A DNA stretch of 11,700 bases from Thermoanaerobaculia bacterium (GTDB lineage Bacteria; Acidobacteriota; Thermoanaerobaculia; UBA5066). The notes under the pieces were generated by a model, which ran no database searches, was not told where the DNA came from, and worked only from the letters and a program-made list of their open reading frames with translations. The stretch lies in the NCBI GenBank assembly GCA_023717585.1, contig JAMQPJ010000596.1, positions 1 through 11,700 of the forward strand. Reading direction: 5' to 3'. How positions within the stretch are numbered: the stretch's first letter is position 1; each line of letters starts with the position of its first letter. Position numbers and translations under genes: made by a program. Positions 1-5,982 of the stretch are shown one piece after another.

Positions 1-41
1 CCCCCCCTCCTCCGCTACTCGCCCTGTAGCATCCTCGGCTC

Positions 42-935
42 ATGAACCGGATCCGCCTCGTAGTCGCCTTCGCAGCCACGCTCGCGTCCGGCGCCGCCCT
101 CGCCCAGCCCTTGACCGAGCGCTACGCCGACATCGGCACGATGATCGTGACGACGTCGGACCACGCGATGTTTCCGCACGAGAAGCGCGCGCAGGGACAC
201 ACGCACGAGGGGAAGGCGTATCCCGCGGACGTTCACTACAGCGACCGCACCGTGGCGATCTTCGTTCCGAAGGGCTTCCGCGCCGGAGACGCCACCAACC
301 TCGTCTTCTACTTCCACGGGTGGCGCAACAACGTGGACGACACGTTCGCGAAGTTCCGCGTCGCCGAGCAGCTCGCGGCGAGCGGCGTGAACGCGGTCCT
401 CGTCCTCGCCGAGGGCCCGAAGAACGCGCCCGACTCTTTCGGGGGAAAGCTCGAGGAGACGGGCGTCTTCGCGAGCCTCGTCTCCGACGTGCTCGGGGCG
501 CTGAAGGCGCGCGGCGTGATCGCGAACACGAAGCCCGGGTCGATCGTCCTGGCCGGGCACAGCGGAGCGTATCGGGTCATGGCGTTCATCCTGACGCGTG
601 GCGGGCTGACCGCGAACATCCGCGAGGTCTACCTGTTCGACGCGCTCTACGGCCAGTCGGAGAAGTTCGCGCACTGGATCGACCGTTTCCCCGGCAAGCT
701 CGTCGACATCCACACGGCGGAGGGGGGCACGCGGGGCCAGTCGCTCGAGCTGATGGACGACCTCCGCGCGTGGGACATCCCGTTCGTCGCGATCCCGGAG
801 AGCGCCGTTACGCAGGGCCTCCTTCGGAAGAATCGGCTCGTCTTCATCGACTCCGCGCTCGGGCACGACGACGTCGTCGCAAAGAACGAGCAGCTCCGAG
901 CCTTCCTGACGGCCAGCGCCTTCCCCCGCCGGTGA
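42..935 (+). CDS. Secreted alpha/beta-hydrolase-fold protein
   Basis: A 297-residue protein that looks like an exported serine hydrolase; the substrate is unknown. Residues 1-21 form a signal peptide (basic start, hydrophobic core, cleavage likely after ALA21). The fold is suggested by FYFHGW (89-94), a strand followed by the HG of an oxyanion loop, and by the nucleophile elbow GHSGA (172-176), which makes Ser174 the likely nucleophile. Asp200 in YLFDALYG and His275 in ALGHDD sit in the right order and spacing to complete a triad. The start follows no clear Shine-Dalgarno site; a TAGCAT hexamer ends ten bases before the ATG, so the transcript may be nearly leaderless. The next gene follows on the same strand after 65 bases. 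The hydrolase fold is fairly secure. The activity (esterase, lipase or peptidase) cannot be told from sequence, and loss of activity is possible. Confidence 0.8.
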   Translation: MNRIRLVVAFAATLASGAALAQPLTERYADIGTMIVTTSDHAMFPHEKRAQGHTHEGKAYPADVHYSDRTVAIFVPKGFRAGDATNLVFYFHGWRNNVDDTFAKFRVAEQLAASGVNAVLVLAEGPKNAPDSFGGKLEETGVFASLVSDVLGALKARGVIANTKPGSIVLAGHSGAYRVMAFILTRGGLTANIREVYLFDALYGQSEKFAHWIDRFPGKLVDIHTAEGGTRGQSLELMDDLRAWDIPFVAIPESAVTQGLLRKNRLVFIDSALGHDDVVAKNEQLRAFLTASAFPRR

Positions 936-984
936 CCGTCCGCCCGACCTGCACCCCCGGAGCTTCGCGGCAGGCATAAACTCG

Positions 985-1000
985 CCTCCGGAGGTACCTG
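985..1000 (+). promoter_or_regulatory. Ribosome binding site within a palindrome
   Basis: GGAGG at 990-994 lies six bases before the ATG at 1001 and fixes that start. It is the right half of a perfect ten-base palindrome, CCTCCGGAGG (985-994). The complementary CCTCC directly in front could pair with the Shine-Dalgarno site, although the hairpin loop would be tight. Confidence 0.6.
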
Positions 1001-1453
1001 ATGAAGAGAGCGGGGCGCGTCGTTGTGTTCGTCGCGGTCGTTTTCGGTGTCGTCTCGTTCAGCGGAACGTCTCGGGCCGGCATCGGCATCTCGATCCCGA
1101 TGTCGGACAGCATCCGCCTCAACCCGGTTGCGCTCGGCGCGTTCAAGCTCATGGACGGCAGCGTCCACCCCGCGGGGCGTTACACGCTCGCGATGCACGG
1201 CTCAGGCAAGCCCGGCGCCGTGGACGTTCGGATCTTCGACGCCGCGAACCGCGAGGTCGGCCGGCTTGGCGGCCTCTTCAAGGGCCAGTGCCCCGGCGCC
1301 GCCATGAAGACGACGTTCGCGAAGCTCAACTACTCGCCCGCCAGCGAGGTGAAGATCGCCCCGCAGAACGGCGGGCAGCTCGTCCAGGTCCTCTGCGGGC
1401 GCGGTTCGCGGATTGAATTCGACCTTCCGGCGGCGCCGGCCTCCAAGCGTTAG
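1001..1453 (+). CDS. Small secreted protein of unknown function
   Basis: A 150-residue protein with a signal peptide (basic MKRAGR, hydrophobic core 7-20, cleavage likely near SRA26). The mature part is about 124 residues and looks mostly beta. It contains an ALGAFKLMDGSV stretch (45-55) and a PAGRYTL segment (58-64), a pattern common in small exported beta proteins, where a value is set by a 'P-A-G-x-Y' turn. Two cysteines, Cys97 and Cys132, are the only ones and could form a disulfide after export. No catalytic motif is visible. The start is well supported by GGAGG six bases upstream. It may be cotranscribed with the hydrolase gene upstream, since only 65 bases separate them. It ends 47 bases before the convergent 77-residue gene. 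I do not recognise a named family. Confidence 0.75.
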   Translation: MKRAGRVVVFVAVVFGVVSFSGTSRAGIGISIPMSDSIRLNPVALGAFKLMDGSVHPAGRYTLAMHGSGKPGAVDVRIFDAANREVGRLGGLFKGQCPGAAMKTTFAKLNYSPASEVKIAPQNGGQLVQVLCGRGSRIEFDLPAAPASKR

Positions 1454-1500
1454 CGACGCCGCCGAAGCTCGGGGCCCGCGAAGGCGATTCTCCGCGCGCG

Positions 1501-1734
1501 TCAGCCCTTCGGCCGCTTCGGATCCACCGCCCTATACATCTTCCGCCACTGCACGGTCGCCGGCAGGTCGGCGCGGAAAGCGATGCAGGAGGCCGGGACG
1601 TCGGCAAGGGTGCGGTAGCGCTTGCCCTGATACGTGATCGAGCCGTCGCGGTGCACGCAGCCCACTTCGCCGGCACCCGGCCTCCGGTCTGGGTCGAAGG
1701 AGAGCGTGCGCGGGCGGCCGGGTTCGTCGCGCAT
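1501..1734 (-). CDS. Small unknown protein (77 residues)
   Basis: A 77-residue basic protein with no signal peptide or membrane segment. The ATG at 1734 lies five bases after the stop of the ankyrin gene, so it is probably translated from the same message. GAAGAAG, ending about nine bases upstream, is a weak ribosome site. The frame stays open far upstream but overlaps the ankyrin gene there, so the short start is preferred. The sequence has a proline- and arginine-rich front part (1-20), a central DGSITYQGKRY segment (30-40) that looks like a beta hairpin, two cysteines (Cys26, Cys50) and a basic tail. The hairpin followed by TLADVP loosely recalls small DNA-binding or DUF2924-like modules, but I would not name it. 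It is probably real because of its position and fairly protein-like composition. Confidence 0.5.
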   Translation of the reverse strand: MRDEPGRPRTLSFDPDRRPGAGEVGCVHRDGSITYQGKRYRTLADVPASCIAFRADLPATVQWRKMYRAVDPKRPKG

Positions 1735-1739
1735 CGCCT

Positions 1740-2693
1740 CTACTTCTTCGCGCCCGCCTTCTTCAGGATCTCCTCGAGGTCCGTGCGCTTGAAGATCTCC
1801 GCATACATGAGCGGCGTGGCGCCGCCCTTCGCGCGGACGTTCGGGTCGGAGCCCGCCTTCAGGAGCGCCTTGACGCTCGAGGCCGAGCAGCCGCCCTGAA
1901 CGGCCCACAGGAGCGCGGTCGAACCATTGTCGTCCTTCGCCTTCACGTCGCCGCGCGCGAGAACGAGCGCCTCGAGGACCTCCGAGCGGGGCTTGCCGGC
2001 TCCCTGGTTGCCGCAGCCCATCGACGCGAGCAGCATCGGGTGAATGCCGCGCTTCGCGTGCGCGTTCGGCGACATCCCGATCTCGAGAAAGAGGCGCACG
2101 GCGTCGAGGTTCGCGTCCGAGATCGCGTGGCCGAACGATTCCTCGTTGTAGGCGAAGCCGAGCTTTCCGAGCGCCAGCTTCCTGTCGCCGCCCGGTGCCG
2201 TGGCGCCGAACCCTTCGGCCTCGGGCTCGAGCTCGAGCGTCCCGCCCGGCACGACGGCCGCCCTCACTTTCGCGTGGAAGTGCCACTCCTGTCCCATCAT
2301 CTTCGACTGGAACTCGGCGTTCACGCGGCCCGACCCGAACTCCCTCAGGTCGAGCGTCGGGCGCTCCAGTCCCATCCGGCCGCTCTCGGGCAGGCGTGCG
2401 TCGTACGGGACGGCGCGCACCGTGTCGCTCCCCACGAGCCAGAGGATCCTCACGGCGTGGAGCTGCCCGTCCTTCGCCAGCTTCGTGAGGCGCGCGACCG
2501 AGCGGTCGCCCTCGACTTTCCGGTCGGACGCGAGAATCACGAGCCACTTCCCGCCCTCGCCCGTTTCCTCGGTGGCCGCGACCGCCTTGAGGATCGTCGT
2601 CCTTCCCTTCACGGTGAGCGTCCCGAGCGCGTCGTCGGCACGCGCGGGGAGAGACAGGGTTCCGGCGAGCAGGACGAGAGCGGCTTTGTTCAT
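1740..2693 (-). CDS. Secreted ankyrin-repeat protein
   Basis: A 317-residue protein with a signal peptide (1-19, cleavage near ARA), so it should act outside the cytoplasm. Residues about 24-150 form a mostly beta domain that resembles the protein encoded at 8807-9310 (14 identities over 40 ungapped positions from residue 24). Residues about 181-316 form four ankyrin-type repeats. The clearest are NLDAVRLFLEIGMSPNAHA (195-213), the NGSTALLWAVQGG unit (256-268) ending ALLKAGSDPNVRA, and GGATPLMYAEI (290-300). Ankyrin repeats normally bind protein partners. The frame continues 42 codons further upstream into the methyltransferase gene, but the ATG at 2693 gives the signal peptide and is preferred. 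No Shine-Dalgarno site precedes it; TATACT at 2701-2706 may be a -10 element of a leaderless transcript. Confidence 0.85.
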   Translation of the reverse strand: MNKAALVLLAGTLSLPARADDALGTLTVKGRTTILKAVAATEETGEGGKWLVILASDRKVEGDRSVARLTKLAKDGQLHAVRILWLVGSDTVRAVPYDARLPESGRMGLERPTLDLREFGSGRVNAEFQSKMMGQEWHFHAKVRAAVVPGGTLELEPEAEGFGATAPGGDRKLALGKLGFAYNEESFGHAISDANLDAVRLFLEIGMSPNAHAKRGIHPMLLASMGCGNQGAGKPRSEVLEALVLARGDVKAKDDNGSTALLWAVQGGCSASSVKALLKAGSDPNVRAKGGATPLMYAEIFKRTDLEEILKKAGAKK

Positions 2694-2700
2694 CGCACGG

Positions 2701-2706
2701 AGTATA
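2701..2706 (-). promoter_or_regulatory. Possible -10 element for the ankyrin gene
   Basis: Read on the minus strand this is TATACT, five of six matches to TATAAT, separated by seven bases from the ATG of the ankyrin gene. Transcription would begin at or next to the start codon, which would explain the missing ribosome site. No good -35 hexamer is visible; TTCAGG at 2725-2730 is a weak match with 18-base spacing. Confidence 0.3.
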
Positions 2707-2718
2707 GGAGCCGGGACT

Positions 2719-3729
2719 TCACGGCCTGAACGCCTCCACGAGCGCGTCCATCCGCTCGCCCTCGCGCAGCGGGCGGACGCGGACGAACCCGGCGCGCTCG
2801 AGGCCCGCCCGGATCTCATCGAACGTGTACGTGCCTCCCTGCGCCGTCCCGACGAGCATGTTGACGGCGAAAAGAGCGCCGGCGGGCGGACGCGTCCGAT
2901 CGGGCCCCATGACGTGATCGCGGATCACGAGCCGGCCTCCGGGTAGGAGCGCGCGGAAGATGCGGCCGAAGAGCGCGTCGTTCTGGGCGGGGCCGTTCTG
3001 GTGAATGATGGCCGACAGCCAGGCGAGGTCGTGTCCGACGGGGAGCTCGTCGCTCTCGAAGTCGCCTCCGACGAGCGTGACCCGGTCGAGGAGGCCGGCC
3101 GCCGAGAGCCGATCGCGGGCGATCTCGACGACGGCCGGGAGGTCGAAGAGCGTCGCCTCGAGCTTCGGCGCCGCGCGCAGGAACGCGGCCGTGTACGTTC
3201 CCGGCCCTCCGCCCACGTCCAGCATCCGGCGCGCGCTTCCGATTCCCGCGTCCGCCGCCAGCCGCGCGGCCTGGGGAGCGGATACGACCTGCATCGTCCC
3301 GATGAACGCGCGGGTTGCGTCCGCGGGCGGGCGCTCGGAGAGCGGTGTGCCGCCGATCTTCCGCGTCAGGTTCGTCCAGCGGTCCCAGAGCCCCGCTGCG
3401 TGAAGCAGCATCGGGTGGATCGAGTCGGGGGCCTCCGCCGACAGGCGGGACGCGCCCGGCGCCGTCCGGTACGTCCCGTCCGCCTTGACGAGCAGCTCCA
3501 TCGCCGCGAGAGCGTCGAGCTCGATCGTCAGCGCCCGAAGATCAGCTCCGAGCCGCGCCGCGATCGCGTCGGCCGTCAGGATCTCGTTCGACAACAGCGT
3601 GAAAAGGTCCAGCTCGGCGCCCGTGAGGAGCACGCGGCTCTCCTGGAAACCGCGGGCCAGAGTCAGAACCGCCTCGGGGGTGAGTGTGCTCCCGGCGTGG
3701 AGCGTGTCGTCGGTGTCGGCGTGCCTCAT
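2719..3729 (-). CDS. SAM-dependent O-methyltransferase (winged-helix dimerising type)
   Basis: A 336-residue enzyme of the acetylserotonin / hydroxyneurosporene O-methyltransferase family, which transfers a methyl group from S-adenosylmethionine to a hydroxyl of a small molecule. The first 100 residues form the helical, winged-helix dimerisation domain (GAELDLFTLL at 37-46, then TADAIAARLG). The Rossmann part carries motif I, LDVGGGPGTY (170-179), then LFDLPAVVE (194-202) and GGDFE (221-225), which bind the cofactor. His243 in SAIIHQ is at the place of the general base in plant and bacterial relatives. The length is normal for the family. No Shine-Dalgarno site precedes the ATG; TACGAT at 3736-3741 may be a -10 element. 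The ankyrin gene starts 25 bases downstream. The substrate cannot be told; no biosynthetic cluster surrounds it. Confidence 0.88.
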   Translation of the reverse strand: MRHADTDDTLHAGSTLTPEAVLTLARGFQESRVLLTGAELDLFTLLSNEILTADAIAARLGADLRALTIELDALAAMELLVKADGTYRTAPGASRLSAEAPDSIHPMLLHAAGLWDRWTNLTRKIGGTPLSERPPADATRAFIGTMQVVSAPQAARLAADAGIGSARRMLDVGGGPGTYTAAFLRAAPKLEATLFDLPAVVEIARDRLSAAGLLDRVTLVGGDFESDELPVGHDLAWLSAIIHQNGPAQNDALFGRIFRALLPGGRLVIRDHVMGPDRTRPPAGALFAVNMLVGTAQGGTYTFDEIRAGLERAGFVRVRPLREGERMDALVEAFRP

Positions 3730-3743
3730 GCCGCCATCGTATC

Positions 3744-3787
3744 GGAGCGGCGGCCGCTCCCCTTGCTCCTGCGGCCGCGCTTCGCGG
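3744..3787. repeat. Two inverted repeats in a divergent promoter region
   Basis: The 111-base gap between the methyltransferase (-) and the sigma factor gene (+) holds GGAGCGG-CGG-CCGCTCC (3744-3760, 7-base arms) and CCGCG-CTT-CGCGG (3775-3787, 5-base arms). They could be operators or leader hairpins, or chance in GC-rich DNA. A weak -10-like CATAGT at 3815-3820 lies before the sigma gene. Confidence 0.35.
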
Positions 3788-3840
3788 TGTGATTTCCCGG
3801 ATCTCCGCGCGAATCATAGTCTCGAGGGCAGAAGCCGCCG

Positions 3841-4353
3841 ATGTCGAATCCCGAACAGCAGGACCGGTTCGTTCGTCTGATCGACGAGCACCGGAAGATC
3901 CTCTTCAAGGTCGCCGGCACCTACGCGTGGAACGCGGCGGACCGGCAGGAGCTGGTGCAGGAGATGGTGCTCCAACTCTGGAGCTCCTTCGACCGTTATG
4001 ACGAGCGGTACAAGTTCTCGACGTGGATGTACCGCATTGCCCTGAACGTCGCGATCTCCTTCGTTCGGACGGAGACGCGCCGCGCGCGGAGCGTCGCTCC
4101 GTCCGACGACTCCACCCCGTCGATCCTCGAACGGGTCGCGGCGCCTGAACCGGCCGCGGACGACGACCTCCGACTCCTCGACGGATTCATCCGGAAGCTC
4201 GATGAGCTGGACCGGGCCCTCGTCCTTCTCTACCTCGACGGTCACCGCCACGACACGATCGCCGAGATCCTCGGCATCTCGGAAACCAACGTCGGCACGA
4301 AGATCGGCCGGATCAAGCAGAGGATCCGGCGCGACTGGCCAGGCACACACTGA
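3841..4353 (+). CDS. RNA polymerase sigma factor, ECF (sigma-70) family
   Basis: A 170-residue sigma factor with only the two conserved ECF domains. Region 2 spans about residues 8-77; its DRQELVQEMVLQLW (34-47) and FSTWMYRIALNVA (59-71) correspond to the core-binding and -10 recognition helices. A loose, acidic linker follows (about 84-110). Region 4 spans about 115-163; LDELDRALVLLYLDG (120-134) leads into the helix-turn-helix ending GISETNVGTKIGRIKQR (145-161), which should read the -35 element. No extra C-terminal domain is present. The ribosome site is weak (AGAAG). The membrane protein gene begins 15 bases after the stop and is almost certainly its partner, so the pair is likely autoregulated in response to an envelope or surface signal. 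I could not find a convincing ECF-type promoter in front of the pair. Confidence 0.92.
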   Translation: MSNPEQQDRFVRLIDEHRKILFKVAGTYAWNAADRQELVQEMVLQLWSSFDRYDERYKFSTWMYRIALNVAISFVRTETRRARSVAPSDDSTPSILERVAAPEPAADDDLRLLDGFIRKLDELDRALVLLYLDGHRHDTIAEILGISETNVGTKIGRIKQRIRRDWPGTH

Positions 4354-4368
4354 CACGGGAGAAGCGCC

Positions 4369-5046
4369 ATGGAACTCGATGACCTCAAGAAGCGCTGGGA
4401 ACAGCAGGACGCGAAACTGAACGCCAGCCTCACGCTGAACACACGCCTCCTCCTCGCGTCCGGACTCGGGAAGACGGAATCGGCCCTCGGGCGGCTGTCG
4501 CGCTTCCTCGTGGCCGGGCTCGTCGTTAACTTCGTGGCGACCCTGTGGCTGGGCTCGTTCCTCGCGGAGCACGTTCGGGAACCTCGCTTCCTGATCCCGG
4601 GCGCGGCGCTCCACCTCGGTGTCATCGCGCTCCTCCTCGCCGGAGTGCGCCAGCTCGTGGCCCTGAAGAGGATCGACCTCGGCGAGCCGGTCGTCACGAT
4701 CCAGAAACAAATGGAGTCGCTCCGGGTCGAGCGCCTCCGCGCCGTGAAGTGGACGCTGCTCCTCGCGCCGCTTGCCTGGGTGCCGCTCCTCGTCGTCGTG
4801 CTGAAGGGCTTTTTCGGCCTGGACGCGTACGCGATCCTCGACTTCTGGTGGCTCGCCGTGAACGCGTTCCTTGGCGTCTTCGTCCTCGCGGCCGCGCTGT
4901 TCGTCTCGCGGCGCTACGCGGATCGGATGGGCAACTCACCGCTCGCCCGGCGCTTCATGAAGGAGCTCGCCGGCCACAACCTGACGGCCGCGAAGTCGCA
5001 CCTCGGCGCTTTGGCGCGATTCGCGGGCGAGGATACTCGCGGCTGA
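4369..5046 (+). CDS. Four-helix membrane protein, putative regulator of the ECF sigma factor
   Basis: A 225-residue protein with a charged, cytoplasmic-looking N-terminal segment, MELDDLKKRWEQQD (1-14), then four predicted membrane helices at about 46-66, 74-94, 128-148 and 156-179. A charged loop (95-127) lies between the second and third, and a basic C-terminal tail (180-225) follows. GGAG, nine bases before the ATG, and the 15-base gap after the sigma gene argue for one operon. By position it is the anti-sigma factor or signal receiver. It lacks the HxxxCxxC zinc anti-sigma signature, and the N-terminal segment, a type often found in proteins encoded beside ECF sigma factors, is the likely sigma-contacting part. 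The membrane topology is clear; the anti-sigma role is inferred from context only. Confidence 0.8.
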   Translation: MELDDLKKRWEQQDAKLNASLTLNTRLLLASGLGKTESALGRLSRFLVAGLVVNFVATLWLGSFLAEHVREPRFLIPGAALHLGVIALLLAGVRQLVALKRIDLGEPVVTIQKQMESLRVERLRAVKWTLLLAPLAWVPLLVVVLKGFFGLDAYAILDFWWLAVNAFLGVFVLAAALFVSRRYADRMGNSPLARRFMKELAGHNLTAAKSHLGALARFAGEDTRG

Positions 5047-5064
5047 ACGCGAGCCCTCACTCGC
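5027..5064. terminator. Twin hairpins at a convergent gene end
   Basis: GCGAG-GATA-CTCGC (5027-5040) and GCGAG-CCCTCA-CTCGC (5049-5064) have the same five-base arms and flank the stop codon of the membrane protein gene, overlapping the end of the facing SHOCT-like gene. The 10-base gap between the two stops leaves little other room for termination. No T-run follows, so factor-independent termination would be weak. Confidence 0.35.
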
Positions 5065-5485
5065 AGGTGATCCGCACCTGCGCCTTTCCCTGGTCGACGT
5101 CCACCGCGAGCTCCCCCATGTCCTTCAAGACCGACTCGAGGTTCTCCGCGCTCACCTTCGAGAGATCGAGGTCGAGACCGTGCCGGCGGAGATGCTCGCC
5201 GATCGCGTCGCCGTACCCGGGAATCATCGCGCCCAGGCGCATCCCGCCTTTGACGAGAGAGAGCGGAACCCGGATGTTCACCTGCTTCTCGGGACCACAG
5301 CCGTTCGCCGCCTTCTGCACCGCGATGCGCAAATAGCGCGCCGGCGCCTTTTCAGCGTTGCCCGGCGCCTCCTCTCTCGCGCCCGCGGGCACAGCCTCGA
5401 CCGCGCGCAGCAGCCGCTCGGCCTCCTCCACGGTCACCTTGCCGCTCGCGAGCAGCTCGAGAACGCGCCTCGAGTTTTCCGACAT
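5057..5485 (-). CDS. SHOCT-like domain protein (YvlB/LiaX N-terminal type)
   Basis: A 142-residue protein in two parts. Residues 1-30 are a short SHOCT-like helical module, RRVLELLASGKVTVEEAERLL (6-26), seen at the front of YvlB/LiaX-type proteins and thought to mediate oligomerisation or contact. After a proline/alanine linker (31-49), residues 50-142 form a compact alpha/beta domain: a YLRIAV strand, NIRVPLSLVKGG (70-81), a helix region with GMRLGAMIPGYG, and a final strand VRITCE. This second domain is common in small proteins encoded next to DUF2089 regulators. GAGGAGG lies five bases before the ATG; another ATG that touches it is out of frame. The DUF2089 gene is 39 bases upstream, so the two form an operon. 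The protein probably acts with that regulator in the cytoplasm; its exact function is unknown. Confidence 0.8.
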   Translation of the reverse strand: MSENSRRVLELLASGKVTVEEAERLLRAVEAVPAGAREEAPGNAEKAPARYLRIAVQKAANGCGPEKQVNIRVPLSLVKGGMRLGAMIPGYGDAIGEHLRRHGLDLDLSKVSAENLESVLKDMGELAVDVDQGKAQVRITCE

Positions 5486-5524
5486 TTCATCCTCCTCGTC
5501 CTGGGTCCCCGGGTCGGGTCCTCG

Positions 5525-5905
5525 TCATGTGGGGCGGCGCGCGTTCAGCTCTTCGAGAGCCTGCGCCGCCGTGATCGTCCCGTCCTCCAGGCGCTTGAGA
5601 ACGTCGCTCGCCGACGGAACCTCGTCGCGCCCGATTTCGACGAAGGAGAGCGCCTCGCCGATGCGGTTGAGGCGGTTCTTGATCGTCGGGTAGCTCACGC
5701 CGAAATACTTCTCCATCTGCTTGATCGAGCCGTGGCACCGGACGAACGCCGCCACGAAAACCTGATCCTCCGCAGCGAGGCGGGCGAGCGCAGGAGGCTC
5801 GAAGCTGCCCTCGATGCTCACGTCCCTGTCGGCCAGCCGAACGCGCTCGACGAGAATCGATGCGCCTCGGGTGATATTGGTCAGCGCCTGCCAGTCCTGA
5901 GCCAT
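5525..5905 (-). CDS. DUF2089-family regulator lacking the zinc ribbon cysteines
   Basis: A 126-residue probable transcription regulator. Residues about 32-90 match the DUF2089 core: IEGSFEPP (31-38), then EDQVFVAAFVRCHGSIKQMEKYFGVSYPTIKNRLN, a helix-turn-helix (about 60-82) with the family's typical SYPTIKNRL recognition helix. Family members usually begin with a CxxC...CxxC zinc ribbon. Here the equivalent stretch (about 18-33, LVERVRLADRDVSIEG) keeps the strand pattern but has no cysteine. Residues 101-123 form a SHOCT-like module, VLKRLEDGTITAAQALEEL, like the front of the protein encoded next. That gene follows after 39 bases, so they are probably coexpressed. A good promoter lies directly in front (5914-5942), and the start would be almost leaderless. 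The family call is firm; the targets are unknown. Confidence 0.85.
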   Translation of the reverse strand: MAQDWQALTNITRGASILVERVRLADRDVSIEGSFEPPALARLAAEDQVFVAAFVRCHGSIKQMEKYFGVSYPTIKNRLNRIGEALSFVEIGRDEVPSASDVLKRLEDGTITAAQALEELNARRPT

Positions 5906-5913
5906 ACTCCAGG

Positions 5914-5967
5914 AATGTAGTGCCCAGAATAAAGAAAATCAAGTCAGATATTAAAAAAATCAATATA
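5914..5967 (-). promoter_or_regulatory. Promoter with AT-rich upstream tract for the DUF2089 operon
   Basis: On the minus strand TTGATT (5937-5942) and TACATT (5914-5919) are separated by 17 bases, each with four of six consensus matches. The TACATT element lies eight bases before the ATG at 5905. Upstream of the -35, A/T tracts continue to 5967, as in an UP element. The 42 bases from 5926 to 5967 have only seven G or C, a sharp contrast with the rest of the window. The T-run here also follows the acyl-CoA synthetase stop, so part of the island might help termination. Confidence 0.5.
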
Positions 5968-5982
5968 GGCCAGAAGTGCCGC

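Noticed and set aside
1..7. A run of seven C at the left edge
   Set aside because: It is too short and too close to the window edge to carry meaning.
15..977. A 320-codon minus-strand frame
   Set aside because: It is antisense to the alpha/beta-hydrolase gene, which has a signal peptide and a full catalytic set.
1501..2547. A long upstream extension of the 77-residue gene
   Set aside because: The extension overlaps the ankyrin gene in another frame and has shadow composition. The ATG at 1734 is next to the ankyrin stop.
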